Assembly: GCF_000961795.1 (NCBI RefSeq)
Contig: NZ_LADU01000030.1
Location: 1-49,798, forward strand
Source: Hyphomonas sp. BRH_c22
GTDB taxonomy: Bacteria > Pseudomonadota > Alphaproteobacteria > Caulobacterales > Hyphomonadaceae
DNA: 49,798 nt
Reading direction: 5' to 3'
Part shown: one piece after another, positions 1 through 7,762 of the stretch
Numbering within the stretch: the stretch's first letter is position 1
Layout of the letters: each line of letters opens with the position of its first letter
The notes under the pieces: generated by a model
Database searches by the model: none
What the model saw: only the letters and a program-made list of their open reading frames with translations
Told to the model about the DNA's origin: nothing
Translations under genes and position numbers: made by a program

Positions 1-324
1 AAGGCCTTCCGCGGCGCCCTCGCCCTGCCCGCGCCGGTCCGCGTCGCCGATCTCGATGCCCGCATCGCCGGCGAAGTCCAGTCCGTGCTGACAGGTCAGG
101 CCGTGCGCGAAGCACTGGACCCGGCCAGCCTGCCCGATGGCGCCTTCTTCGCGTCCGGTGGAACGGCCTTCCTCAAGCAGGGCCAGACCGGGCGGCCATG
201 GTCATTTGGCGGCTATGGCGCCCCCACACCCCTGCCCCCGCAGGCCACACGCCTCACCCCTCAGGCCACCTGCACCGCCCTTGCAGCGGGCTACAGGCCC
301 GCGCTTCACGCCACGGCGGCCTGA
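1..324 (+). CDS. C-terminal fragment of an uncharacterised protein
   Basis: The reading frame is open from the first base of the window and stops at 322-324, so this is the last 107 codons of a gene that starts outside. The visible part has a short segment with LPDGAFF, then SFGGYG, then a run ending in AGYRPALHATA. I have a weak impression that similar tails (LPDGA, GGYG, TPP, AGYRPVLHPSA) end an uncharacterised alphaproteobacterial family, but I cannot name it. No membrane segment or catalytic motif is visible. It ends 13 bases before the convergent stop of the Lrp-type regulator gene. Function is unknown; that it is coding is fairly likely because codon use matches the neighbours. Confidence 0.55.
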   Translation, partial: KAFRGALALPAPVRVADLDARIAGEVQSVLTGQAVREALDPASLPDGAFFASGGTAFLKQGQTGRPWSFGGYGAPTPLPPQATRLTPQATCTALAAGYRPALHATAA

Positions 325-337
325 CTGCGCAGAGGGC

Positions 338-832
338 TCAGGAGGATTTCAGCCGGTCGCTCACCAGGCCCAGCGGCAGGGCGGTCGTCCGCTTCGCCAC
401 GCGTACCACAATGCGCGACTGCACGTCCGACACCAGCGCTGAGCCCAGCAGCTTGTCACGCAGGAAATTGTCATAGGCGTGCATGTCCGTCGTCACGACA
501 TGGATCATGTAGTCCACCGCGCCGGTTACCGTCATGCACTCGATCACTTCCGACCAGTTCTGGACGATGGATTCGAAGGCTTCGAGATTTTCCCGGCTCG
601 GCAAGGCCAGTTTGACGCTCGCCATTACTTCAAAGTTCAGGCCGAGGGCAAAATTATCCAGCAGCGTAACGCGCCCGGTAATGAAACCGGCCTCTTCCAT
701 ACGCTTGATCCGACGCCAGCACGGCGAAGAAGAAAGTCCGACCCGATCCGCAATATCTGCAACTGAAAGACTCGCGTCGCGTTGGATAATATCGAGGATT
801 CGGGCATCGATCGCATCAAGATCTTGGGCCAA
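338..832 (-). CDS. Lrp/AsnC-family transcriptional regulator
   Basis: A 164-residue protein of standard Lrp/AsnC length. Residues about 8-60 form the winged helix-turn-helix (LDAIDARILDIIQ, then VADIADRVGLSSSPCWRRIKRMEEAG), and the rest matches the RAM ligand-binding domain (VIECMTVTGAVDYMIHVVTTD). These proteins bind an amino acid or related effector and act as dimers to octamers on palindromic DNA. The best start is a TTG at 830-832; no ATG sits in frame nearby. It is divergent from the indolepyruvate oxidoreductase gene, and the 128-base gap holds two inverted repeats, so it probably controls that gene and itself. Lrp-type regulators beside indolepyruvate oxidoreductase are a common alphaproteobacterial arrangement. 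The effector (an aromatic or branched-chain amino acid) is inference. Confidence 0.9.
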   Translation of the reverse strand: MAQDLDAIDARILDIIQRDASLSVADIADRVGLSSSPCWRRIKRMEEAGFITGRVTLLDNFALGLNFEVMASVKLALPSRENLEAFESIVQNWSEVIECMTVTGAVDYMIHVVTTDMHAYDNFLRDKLLGSALVSDVQSRIVVRVAKRTTALPLGLVSDRLKSS

Positions 833-856
833 TTTTCTGCATCCCTCCCGGTTTCA

Positions 857-871
857 AGGCATATTATGCCT
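857..871. promoter_or_regulatory. Candidate Lrp/AsnC operator, perfect 15-bp palindrome
   Basis: The sequence AGGCATATTATGCCT is a perfect dyad with 7-base arms around a central T. It lies 25 bases upstream of the Lrp-type gene and about 90 bases upstream of the indolepyruvate oxidoreductase start. Size and AT-rich centre fit a site for a dimeric Lrp/AsnC protein. No binding data exist in the sequence; the link to this regulator is inference. Confidence 0.5.
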
Positions 872-905
872 CGAATTACACGGAACGGCGCAAGAAAGGC
901 AAGCA

Positions 906-919
906 ATTTCGTTCGAAAT
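906..919. promoter_or_regulatory. Second inverted repeat in the divergent promoter
   Basis: ATTTCGTTCGAAAT is a perfect inverted repeat (6-base arms, 2-base spacer), 49 bases downstream of the first palindrome when measured start to start and 41 bases before the oxidoreductase ATG. Its sequence differs from the first palindrome, so it may bind another protein or mark the promoter core. Confidence 0.35.
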
Positions 920-960
920 GCCCAATAATCTGCCTTAATGCTATTCAGGATGACACATCC

Positions 961-3900
961 ATGAAACACCGTGAAGTTACGCTGGACGACAAATACGAGC
1001 TTGTCGAGGGCAATGCCTTTATGACGGGCATCCAGGCCCTCGTCCGCCTGCCGCTTGACCGCAAGCGCCTCGACCGGGGCGCCGGCTACAATACGGCCGG
1101 CTTCATTTCCGGCTATCGCGGCTCGCCGCTCGGCGGATATGACCAGCAGTTGCGGGCCGTGCAAGGCCTGCTCGACAGCCATGACATCAAGTTCTGGGAA
1201 GGCCTGAATGAAGACCTCGGCGCCACCGCCGTCTGGGGCAGCCAGCAGCTCGGCCTGTTCCCCGGTGCCCGCTATGACGGCCTGTTCGGCATCTGGTACG
1301 GCAAGGCCCCGGGCGTTGACCGCACGGGTGACGTGTTCAAGCATGCCAATGCCGCCGGCACGTCGGCGCTGGGCGGCGTGCTCGCCATCATCGGCGACGA
1401 CCATAATTGCAAATCCTCGACCCTGCCGTCGCAATCGGAATTCGCGATGGCGGACGCAGAGATTCCCGTCCTCAACCCCGCCTCGATCCAGGACGTGCTC
1501 GACTATGGTATCCATGGCTGGAACATGAGCCGCTACAGCGGCGCCTGGACCGGCCTTGTCGCCCTGGCCGACACGATGGATTCCGGCGCGGTCGTCAATA
1601 TTGATCTCGACCGGTTCAGCTTCGTCGCGCCCTCCTTCCACCTGCCTGAATCCGGCGTGCACATGCGCCGCGGCGACACCCCGCTGGAGAAGGAAGCGCG
1701 CCTGCGCCATTTCAAGCTGCCCGCCGCGCAGGCCTATGTCCGTGCCAACCGGCTCGACCATGTCATCCTTCCCTCACCGAAGCCCCGTATCGGCGTCATC
1801 GTCACCGGACAGGCCGCCCGCGATGTGTTCGAGGCCCTGGCCGCCATCGGCCTTACGCCGGAAGAGGCAGGCCGCCTCGGCCTCACCGTTTTCAAGGTGG
1901 CGATGCCCTGGCCGCTGGAACCGGAAGGCGTGCGGGAATTCTGCGCCGGTCTCGAACGTGTTGTCGTCATCGAGCACAAACGCCCGCTGATCGAGGAACA
2001 GCTGAAGGCTGCCCTCTATGACCTGCCGGATGCAAAGCGCCCGGTCGTGGAAGGCAAGCGCACCGCAGGGGGCCAGCCGCTCCTGTCCGACGTCGCCTCC
2101 ATCACAATCCCCGAAATGGCCGCCGCGCTGATGAAGATCATCCCGGCAGGCTGGGACACGTCCCGCGCCGATGCCTATTTCGACCGCGTCGGCCGCGCTG
2201 GCGAGGCGGCGCGCAGCAATGCGTCGCCCACCATCCGCAGCCCGCATTTCTGCTCCGGCTGCCCGCACAATACGTCCACCACCGTGCCCGAAGGCTCGCG
2301 CGCGCTGGCCGGTATCGGCTGCCATTACATGGCGAACTTCATGCCCGACCGGAAGACGGACATGACCAGCCAGATGGGCGGCGAAGGCATCGCCTGGGTC
2401 GGCCAGCATTGGGCCACCGATGAAGACCATGTCTTCGTCAATCTCGGCGACGGCACCTATTCGCATTCCGGCAGCCTCGCCATCCGCGCGGCCGTCACGT
2501 CCGGCGCGAAGATGACCTACAAGATCCTCTACAATGACGCGGTTGCCATGACCGGCGGCCAGCATGTCGAATCCGGCCAGACACCTGCGCAGATCGCCCA
2601 GCAGGTCGAGGCCGAAGGCGTCGAGACAATCGTCATCGTGACCGAAGACACCACCCGTTATGCCGGCGTGAAACACCTGCCCCGCCGCGTGAAGATCTAT
2701 GACCGCGAAGACCTTGAGGACGTGCAGGTCATGCTGCGCGCCACGCCCGGCGTCTCGGTGATGATCTATGACCAGATGTGCGCCACCGAGAAGCGCCGCC
2801 GCTCCAAGCGCGGCCTCATCGCGCCCGACCGCGTGCGCGTCATCATCAACCAGGAAGTCTGCGAAGGCTGCGGCGACTGTTCGGTCAAATCGAACTGCCT
2901 GTCGGTGGAGCCGGTCGAGACCGAGCTCGGCCGCAAGCGCCGGATCAACCAGTCGACCTGCAATACCGATCTCTCCTGCCTCACCGGCTTCTGTCCGAGC
3001 TTTGTCACCGTCAAGGATGGCGAACCGGCCTGGACCGGCGAAACCCGCCGCGCGTTCGACGCCTCGAACCTGCCTTTGCCCGAGACACCGCCCCTCGCCA
3101 CCCCCTGGAACGTCCTGTTCACCGGCGTTGGCGGCACAGGCGTCACCACTGTCGCCGCCGTGCTGGCCATGGCCGCCCATGTCGACGGCAATGCGGCCTC
3201 CTCGCTCGACATGACGGGCCTTGCCCAGAAGGGCGGCCCTGTCCTCTCGCACATCCGCTTCGCGCGCGAACCGCAAGACATCTCCACCGGCCGCGTTCCG
3301 CCCGCCAGCGCCGACCTCATTATCGCCTGCGACCTCGTCGTTGCGGCGGGCGGTGACGCGCTCCTGCTGATGGACCCGGGTCGCACGGCGGCCTATGCCA
3401 ATTCCGACGTGACACCGACCAGCGAATTCATCCGCAACCGGTCCAAGCGTTTCGAGAGCGATCTCCTCGCTGCCCGCGTCAAGCGCCAGGCCCGCGATTT
3501 CGGCGCCTTCGATGCCGAGGCACTCGCCGTCGGCTACCTGCATGACGCGATCTACACGAACATGATCATGGTCGGCTATGCGTGGCAGAAAGGCGCCGTG
3601 CCCGTTTCGCTGCGCGGCCTTTACCGCGCGATCCGCCTCAACGGCACCAAGACCGATGACAATATGGCCGCGTTCAATATCGGCCGCATCGCTGCCGCCG
3701 CGCCGGAACGCCTCGCCCAGCAGCATGACCCGCGCGGCCATCTTGAGCCGAAAACGCTGGACGAACTGATCGACGACCGCGCCGCCCGCCTCGTCGCCTA
3801 CCAGAACGAGGCCTATGCCCAGACCTATCGCGACGCCGTTGCGCAGGTCCGCGCGGCCGAGGAGGCTGCCGGCCTCGGAGACAAGCTCTCGCGCACGGCT

Positions 3901-4419
3901 GCGACCTATGCCTACAAGCTGATGGCCTACAAGGACGAGTATGAAGTCGCCCGCCTCTACACCAATGGCGCATTCGCCACCCAGCTCGCGAGCCAGTTCA
4001 GGGGCGGCAAGCTGCACTACTGGCTGGCGCCGCCCATGATTTCGAAGAAGGACAGCCACGGCCACCTGAAGAAGAAGCATTTCGGCGGCTGGATGATGCT
4101 CGGCTTCAAGGTTCTGACGAAACTGAAGGGCCTGCGCGAAACGCCGTTCGACCCGTTCGGCCGCACCGAAGAGCGCCGCATGGAACGCGCCCTGCGCGAC
4201 ACCTATCTTGAAACCCTGCACACGCTGGCCACCGGCCTGACCGCGAAGAACCACGCGCTTGCCGTGTCTCTTGCCGAAATTCCCGACGACATTCGCGGCT
4301 ATGGCCACATCAAGGACGCCGCCGTGGCCGTCGCCAGCGAAAAGGAAGCCGCGCTGTGGAAGGGCTGGCCGACTGGCGACATGCCGAAAGAGAAGACCAC
4401 GCTGATCGCTGCGGAATAG
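961..4419 (+). CDS. Indolepyruvate:ferredoxin oxidoreductase, fused subunits
   Basis: A 1152-residue fused 2-oxoacid:ferredoxin oxidoreductase that oxidatively decarboxylates aryl pyruvates (indolepyruvate, phenylpyruvate) to acyl-CoA while reducing ferredoxin. The N-terminal half resembles the alpha (IorA) subunit: pyrimidine-binding start with FISGYRGSPLGGYD, thiamine-diphosphate motif GDGTYSHSG near residues 496-504. A ferredoxin-like segment follows with CEGCGDC at 634-640 and more cysteines to about 675 for iron-sulphur clusters. The gamma (IorB) domain begins near 720 with GVGGTGVTT. The start is supported by a CAGGA ribosome site. Length is typical of the fused proteobacterial form. 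It stands alone next to its probable Lrp-type regulator, and converges with the lipoprotein gene downstream. Exact substrate preference cannot be read from sequence; aromatic 2-oxoacids are the family expectation. Confidence 0.92.
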   Translation: MKHREVTLDDKYELVEGNAFMTGIQALVRLPLDRKRLDRGAGYNTAGFISGYRGSPLGGYDQQLRAVQGLLDSHDIKFWEGLNEDLGATAVWGSQQLGLFPGARYDGLFGIWYGKAPGVDRTGDVFKHANAAGTSALGGVLAIIGDDHNCKSSTLPSQSEFAMADAEIPVLNPASIQDVLDYGIHGWNMSRYSGAWTGLVALADTMDSGAVVNIDLDRFSFVAPSFHLPESGVHMRRGDTPLEKEARLRHFKLPAAQAYVRANRLDHVILPSPKPRIGVIVTGQAARDVFEALAAIGLTPEEAGRLGLTVFKVAMPWPLEPEGVREFCAGLERVVVIEHKRPLIEEQLKAALYDLPDAKRPVVEGKRTAGGQPLLSDVASITIPEMAAALMKIIPAGWDTSRADAYFDRVGRAGEAARSNASPTIRSPHFCSGCPHNTSTTVPEGSRALAGIGCHYMANFMPDRKTDMTSQMGGEGIAWVGQHWATDEDHVFVNLGDGTYSHSGSLAIRAAVTSGAKMTYKILYNDAVAMTGGQHVESGQTPAQIAQQVEAEGVETIVIVTEDTTRYAGVKHLPRRVKIYDREDLEDVQVMLRATPGVSVMIYDQMCATEKRRRSKRGLIAPDRVRVIINQEVCEGCGDCSVKSNCLSVEPVETELGRKRRINQSTCNTDLSCLTGFCPSFVTVKDGEPAWTGETRRAFDASNLPLPETPPLATPWNVLFTGVGGTGVTTVAAVLAMAAHVDGNAASSLDMTGLAQKGGPVLSHIRFAREPQDISTGRVPPASADLIIACDLVVAAGGDALLLMDPGRTAAYANSDVTPTSEFIRNRSKRFESDLLAARVKRQARDFGAFDAEALAVGYLHDAIYTNMIMVGYAWQKGAVPVSLRGLYRAIRLNGTKTDDNMAAFNIGRIAAAAPERLAQQHDPRGHLEPKTLDELIDDRAARLVAYQNEAYAQTYRDAVAQVRAAEEAAGLGDKLSRTAATYAYKLMAYKDEYEVARLYTNGAFATQLASQFRGGKLHYWLAPPMISKKDSHGHLKKKHFGGWMMLGFKVLTKLKGLRETPFDPFGRTEERRMERALRDTYLETLHTLATGLTAKNHALAVSLAEIPDDIRGYGHIKDAAVAVASEKEAALWKGWPTGDMPKEKTTLIAAE

Positions 4420-4425
4420 ACCGGC

Positions 4426-4764
4426 TTAATCCGCCTTGGTGACCTCCACGTCCACGATGCGGCCCTTCTTTTCGATCTTCTTGAGCTCGCGCTCAAGATA
4501 CTTGACCTTGACCGTCTTGCGGATGTGTTTCGTGCGGCCGGAACGGGTTTTCAGCGTGACGTCCAGATGGGCCATCTCGTCCTGCCCGTCCAGCACATCG
4601 CCCGTGGTCCGCACCGCAGTGCCCCCGACATAGACCACGCCCTTGCCCGCCACCTCCGCCGCATCCACAGCAAGACCCACAGGCACCGTGACGATCTTGG
4701 TCGCGATACAGGCTGGCAGCGAGAGGAAGAGTGGCACAAGCAGGAGCGCCTGGAACGGTTTCAT
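4426..4764 (-). CDS. Small predicted lipoprotein of unknown function
   Basis: The 112-residue product starts MKPFQALLLVPLFLSLPAC, a short signal peptide with lipobox LPAC, so it should be lipidated and exported. After the cysteine comes TKIVTVPVGLAVDAAEVAGKG, a pattern I associate with small proteobacterial lipoproteins (NF038104-like), then a lysine-rich C-terminus (KYLERELKKIEKKG) that could bind nucleic acid or membrane phosphate. I chose the ATG at 4762-4764 over a GTG four codons upstream because it gives the cleaner signal peptide and leaves a GGAAAG before it. The stop is 6 bases from the convergent oxidoreductase stop. Function is unknown. Confidence 0.7.
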   Translation of the reverse strand: MKPFQALLLVPLFLSLPACIATKIVTVPVGLAVDAAEVAGKGVVYVGGTAVRTTGDVLDGQDEMAHLDVTLKTRSGRTKHIRKTVKVKYLERELKKIEKKGRIVDVEVTKAD

Positions 4765-4833
4765 GGGCAGGGTCACTTTCCGGTTTAATGGGAGCCTAGG
4801 CGGCCCGTGTCTGGCGTCCCAGATAAAACCCCG

Positions 4834-6423
4834 TTACCGCGCCAGCGCCTCGTCGATCAGTCGGGCCGTATTCCCGGCGCCATAGAGCGCCGCGAAACTG
4901 CCAAAGCGCGGCCCCTGGCTTTGCCCGAGCAGCACTTCATAGAGCGCCTGGAACCATTCGCGCAGGTTCTCGAAGCCATGGTCCTTGCCGATGGAGAAGG
5001 TCAGCGTCTGCAGGTTTTCCGGCGTCGGCTCCTCATCGAAAGCTGCCAGCCGCGCAGAGAGGTCCGCCATGGCGGCGCGCTCCTGCTCCGTCGGCGCACG
5101 GTATGTCTTCGCGGGCAGGATGAAGTCCTGATAGTAGCGCATGGCATAGCCTGCGAGACTGTCGAGCAGCGGATGCGTCTCGGCCGAGGCCTCCGGCGCA
5201 TAGCGCGAAATGAAGCCCCAGAGCTGGCTCTTGTCCTCCGGATTGGCCACGGCCACGAGATTGAGCAGCAGCGCAAAGCTGACCGGAACATCCGCCTTCG
5301 GCGGGTTGCCGGAATGAATGTGGAAGACCGGGTTTTCAAGCTGCCGGGCCGGTTCCTCGTTCGGATAATTTTCGAGGAAGGTCAGGTACTCGTCCACGGT
5401 TTTCGGGATCACGTCGAAATAGAGCTTCTTCGCCACGCGCGGCTTCTGGAACTGGAACAGGGACAGGCTCTCGTCCGGCGCATAGGCGAGCCATTCTTCA
5501 ACAGAGATGCCATTGCCCTTGGACTTGGAGATCTTCTCGCCCTTCTCGTCCAGGAACAGTTCGTAGACATATTGTTCCGGCGGACGGTGGCCGAGTATGC
5601 GGGCGATCCTGGAATAGATCGGCGCATTGGCCTGATGGTCCTTGCCGAACATTTCGAAATCGACGCCGAGCGCGGCCCAGCGCATGCCGAAATCCGGCTT
5701 CCACTGCATCTTCACATGCCCGCCGGTGACCGGCAGCGTTACCTCGCTGCCATCCTCGTCCTCGAAGGTCACTTCACCCTTGGCCGCATCGACATGCTTC
5801 ATCGGCACATAGAGGACCCTGCCCGTCGTCGGCGAGATCGGCAGGAAGGGCGAATAGGTTGCCTGCCGTTCGGCGCCAAGTGTTGGCAGCATCACCGCCA
5901 TGATCTCGTCGAACTTTTCGGCCGCGCGGCGCAGCATCGGATCGAAGCGGCCGGACTTGTAGCATTCGGTCGCCGAGACGAATTCATACTGGAAGCCGAA
6001 CTGGTCGAGGAAGGCACACAGCCGCGCGTTCATGTGCGCGCCATAGGAGGCATGGGTGCCAAACGGGTCCGGCACCGAGGTCAGCGGCAGTTGCAGGTAG
6101 TCTTCGAGGCTTTCAGGGTTTGGCACCGTTGGCGGCACCTTGCGCATGCCGTCCATGTCATCGGAAATGCAGATGAGGCGCGTCTGTATCTTGCCACCTG
6201 TCAGCACTTCGAACGCATGGCGCACCATTGTCGTGCGCACGACTTCCCCGAATGTGCCGATATGTGGCAGGCCTGACGGCCCATAGCCGGTTTCGAACAC
6301 GACGGGATCGCCCGTCTTGCGCTCTCCCGCCTTGACCTGCTGGCCGACCCGCTTTTCCAGCGCGCGCGCCAGTTCAAACGGCCAGGCCTTGGCAGATTGG
6401 GCGAGCGTGGACAGTTCGGTCAT
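4834..6423 (-). CDS. lysS: Lysyl-tRNA synthetase, class I
   Basis: A 529-residue class I (archaeal-type) LysRS that charges tRNA-Lys. The HIGH signature appears as PHIGT at residues 53-57 within [14 protein letters not shown], and the KMSKS signature as KISKSKG at about 297-303. The C-terminal third is the helical anticodon-binding region. Class I LysRS replaces the common class II enzyme in most Alphaproteobacteria, so this is a useful taxonomic marker. The start at [16 protein letters not shown] is an ATG at 6421-6423; the frame is open for nine more codons to a TTG, but the ATG matches the family N-terminus. It is monocistronic as far as can be seen and divergent from bfd. Confidence 0.95.
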   Translation of the reverse strand: MTELSTLAQSAKAWPFELARALEKRVGQQVKAGERKTGDPVVFETGYGPSGLPHIGTFGEVVRTTMVRHAFEVLTGGKIQTRLICISDDMDGMRKVPPTVPNPESLEDYLQLPLTSVPDPFGTHASYGAHMNARLCAFLDQFGFQYEFVSATECYKSGRFDPMLRRAAEKFDEIMAVMLPTLGAERQATYSPFLPISPTTGRVLYVPMKHVDAAKGEVTFEDEDGSEVTLPVTGGHVKMQWKPDFGMRWAALGVDFEMFGKDHQANAPIYSRIARILGHRPPEQYVYELFLDEKGEKISKSKGNGISVEEWLAYAPDESLSLFQFQKPRVAKKLYFDVIPKTVDEYLTFLENYPNEEPARQLENPVFHIHSGNPPKADVPVSFALLLNLVAVANPEDKSQLWGFISRYAPEASAETHPLLDSLAGYAMRYYQDFILPAKTYRAPTEQERAAMADLSARLAAFDEEPTPENLQTLTFSIGKDHGFENLREWFQALYEVLLGQSQGPRFGSFAALYGAGNTARLIDEALAR

Positions 6424-6515
6424 GTCGGTCAGGTTCCGTGGCTGTTTCAAGCGGACAGCCTGTAGTCACAGGCCCGGCAGGGGTCAACTCGGACACGACG
6501 CCTGATGCGTAAAAC

Positions 6516-6561
6516 GCGCTTGACAATCATTCGCAAGTTACTGCAAATGGTTCTCATGATC
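6516..6561 (+). promoter_or_regulatory. Two candidate Fur boxes over the bfd promoter and start
   Basis: Compared with the 19-base Fur consensus GATAATGATAATCATTATC, 6516-6534 (core TGACAATCATT) matches at about 12 positions and 6543-6561 (GCAAATGGTTCTCATGATC) at about 13. A TTGACA-like -35 is at 6520-6525, inside the first box. The second box covers the bfd start codon. Fur control of bfd is well known in other Proteobacteria; the assignment here rests on hand alignment. Confidence 0.5.
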
Positions 6562-6756
6562 ATCTGTGTCTGCAACCGTATCAATTGTTCCAGCGTCCGC
6601 GCCGCGGTCGATGCCGGTGCGCGCAGCCCTCAGGCCGTGCAGGCACATCACGGGTGCAAGTTCAATTGCGGAAAATGCAGCTGCTCGATCGGCGAGATCA
6701 TTTCGCAGGAAATGGACCGCAAGGCGCCATCGCCTGCCCTCATGGCCGCTGAATAA
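6556..6756 (+). CDS. bfd: Bacterioferritin-associated ferredoxin
   Basis: The 66-residue product begins MIICVCNRIN and is a BFD-like [2Fe-2S] protein. In Bfd this protein docks on bacterioferritin and passes electrons to the core so that stored Fe3+ leaves as Fe2+. The four cluster ligands are at C4, C6, C38 and C41 (GCKFNCGKC), the same positions as in E. coli Bfd; additional cysteines at 11, 34 and 43 are also present. I placed the start at the ATG 6556 because it matches family length; in-frame ATGs at 6505 and 6547 exist but add an atypical N-terminus, and no Shine-Dalgarno is obvious before any of them. A possible leaderless transcript is compatible with the TTGACA at 6520. bfr follows 145 bases downstream on the same strand. 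Confidence 0.9.
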   Translation: MIICVCNRINCSSVRAAVDAGARSPQAVQAHHGCKFNCGKCSCSIGEIISQEMDRKAPSPALMAAE

Positions 6757-6764
6757 ATCATCTG

Positions 6765-6805
6765 GTTGAGACTGCGTTTCAACACGATGTGAGACTGTGT
6801 CTCAC
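6765..6805. promoter_or_regulatory. Tandem dyads between bfd and bfr
   Basis: Two related inverted repeats lie in the 145-base gap. The first, GTTGAGACTGCGTTTCAAC (6765-6783), has arms pairing except for one G-T. The second, GTGAGACTGTGTCTCAC (6789-6805), is perfect with 7-base arms and a TGT centre. Their centres are about 23 bases apart, roughly two DNA turns, and they share the frame GAGACTG(C/T)GT(T/C)TCA. This is the geometry of a double operator in front of bfr. The core does not resemble the Fur consensus or the Irr ICE motif as I know them. Confidence 0.55.
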
Positions 6806-6901
6806 TTGCAGATGAACTTGTTTTTATTCGAGAATTCGTTGCTATCGCCGAGCGATTCACCTATTCCGCGAACAGACCCATTACTTGCGCAGGAGTGCCC
6901 C

Positions 6902-7381
6902 ATGAAAGGCGACACCAAAGTCATCGAGTTCCTGAATCTCTGTCTCAAGAACGAGCTGACAGCGATCAACCAGTATTTCCTGCATTCCCGGATGCTCAAG
7001 GATTGGGGCGTGAGCAGGCTCGCGGAATACGAACACAAGGAATCGATTGAAGAAATGCATCATGCCGACTGGCTGATCGAGCGCATTCTCTTCCTCGGCG
7101 GCCTGCCCAACCTGCAGGACCTCGGCAAGCTGCACATCGGCGAGAGTGTGCAGGAAATGCTGGAATGCGACCTGAAGATGGAAATGATGGCCATCCCCCT
7201 GCTCAAGGACGCAATGGAACATGCCGAAAAGGTTCGTGACTATGTCAGCCGCGACCTGTTCGGAAAAATCCTCCACAATGAGGAAGAACATGTCGACTAT
7301 CTCGAAACCCAGTTCGACCTGATCGAACGCATCGGCATCGAGCGCTACACGCTGCTGCAATCCGAAGCGAACGGCTCCTGA
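6902..7381 (+). CDS. bfr: Bacterioferritin
   Basis: The 159-residue product is a bacterioferritin, which forms a 24-subunit haem-containing shell that oxidises and stores iron. It has all expected residues: ferroxidase ligands E18, E51, H54, E94, E127 and H130, and the haem ligand M52. The start MKGDTKVIEFLN is preceded by AGGAG at 6891-6895; the frame is open upstream to a GTG at 6797 but that extension has no family counterpart and would cover the dyad. It follows bfd, its redox partner, and ends at a hairpin terminator. Regulation probably involves the dyads upstream. Confidence 0.96.
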   Translation: MKGDTKVIEFLNLCLKNELTAINQYFLHSRMLKDWGVSRLAEYEHKESIEEMHHADWLIERILFLGGLPNLQDLGKLHIGESVQEMLECDLKMEMMAIPLLKDAMEHAEKVRDYVSRDLFGKILHNEEEHVDYLETQFDLIERIGIERYTLLQSEANGS

Positions 7382-7388
7382 CATAAAA

Positions 7389-7416
7389 AAGCCGGCCCTA
7401 CATATGGGGCCGGCTT
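7389..7416. terminator. Bidirectional terminator between bfr and the small membrane protein gene
   Basis: A perfect 10-bp stem AAGCCGGCCC / GGGCCGGCTT with an 8-base loop. On the minus strand the stem is followed by a run of T (GCTTTTTTATG), so it terminates the minus-strand gene well; for bfr on the plus strand the U tract is shorter. Confidence 0.8.
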
Positions 7417-7438
7417 GATGTCTTCCTGGCGCCGCGCG

Positions 7439-7666
7439 CTAGTTGAACGTGTCGGTCGGATTGAGCCTTGCGTGGATCGGCCACTTGGCAAAAGCCAGGT
7501 AGGCAAAGGCAATCAGGTTCACGAGCGGGATGAGCATCAGCAGCGACCATGCGCCGTTGAAGCCCGCCTTGCTCCATATCTTCCAGTAGCAGACGATGAA
7601 GAAAATGATCATCGCCAGGTAGATGATACCAATGACCACAAATGCGGCTGAATTTCCGGAATCCAT
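7439..7666 (-). CDS. Small two-helix membrane protein, DUF5684-like
   Basis: The 75-residue product (MDSGNSAAF start) has two hydrophobic stretches: about residues 8-27 (FVVIGIIYLAMIIFFIVCYW) and about 38-58 (WSLLMLIPLVNLIAFAYLAFAKW), joined by KIWSKAGFNG. The W-K-x-x-x-K-A-G turn and the P-L-V-N helix resemble small membrane proteins with DUF5684-type repeats, which have no established role. The start is chosen at the ATG preceded by GAGGAGGAC; the frame continues upstream to 7720 with a charged segment that looks untranslated. No operon partner is close. Confidence 0.7.
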   Translation of the reverse strand: MDSGNSAAFVVIGIIYLAMIIFFIVCYWKIWSKAGFNGAWSLLMLIPLVNLIAFAYLAFAKWPIHARLNPTDTFN

Positions 7667-7762
7667 GGGTGCGTCCTCCTCTGCATGGCCCGGGGCGGAT
7701 GAAACCAAGCTTTGCGGCATTTGCCAAGCGCCTTGCCGGGGCGACGGGCCGCTCTGCAGGCG

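Noticed and set aside
1774..4308. Long open frame of 844 codons on the minus strand opposite the indolepyruvate oxidoreductase gene
   Set aside because: The plus frame has clear domain motifs; the opposite frame has no recognisable protein and is the usual shadow in high-GC DNA.
4807..6276. Long plus-strand open frame opposite the LysRS gene
   Set aside because: Antisense shadow of a certain gene, with arginine/histidine-rich translation and no motif.
6797..6901. GTG start that would add 35 residues to bacterioferritin
   Set aside because: Bacterioferritin begins MKGDTKVI, the internal ATG has AGGAG before it, and the extension would place a regulatory dyad inside the gene.
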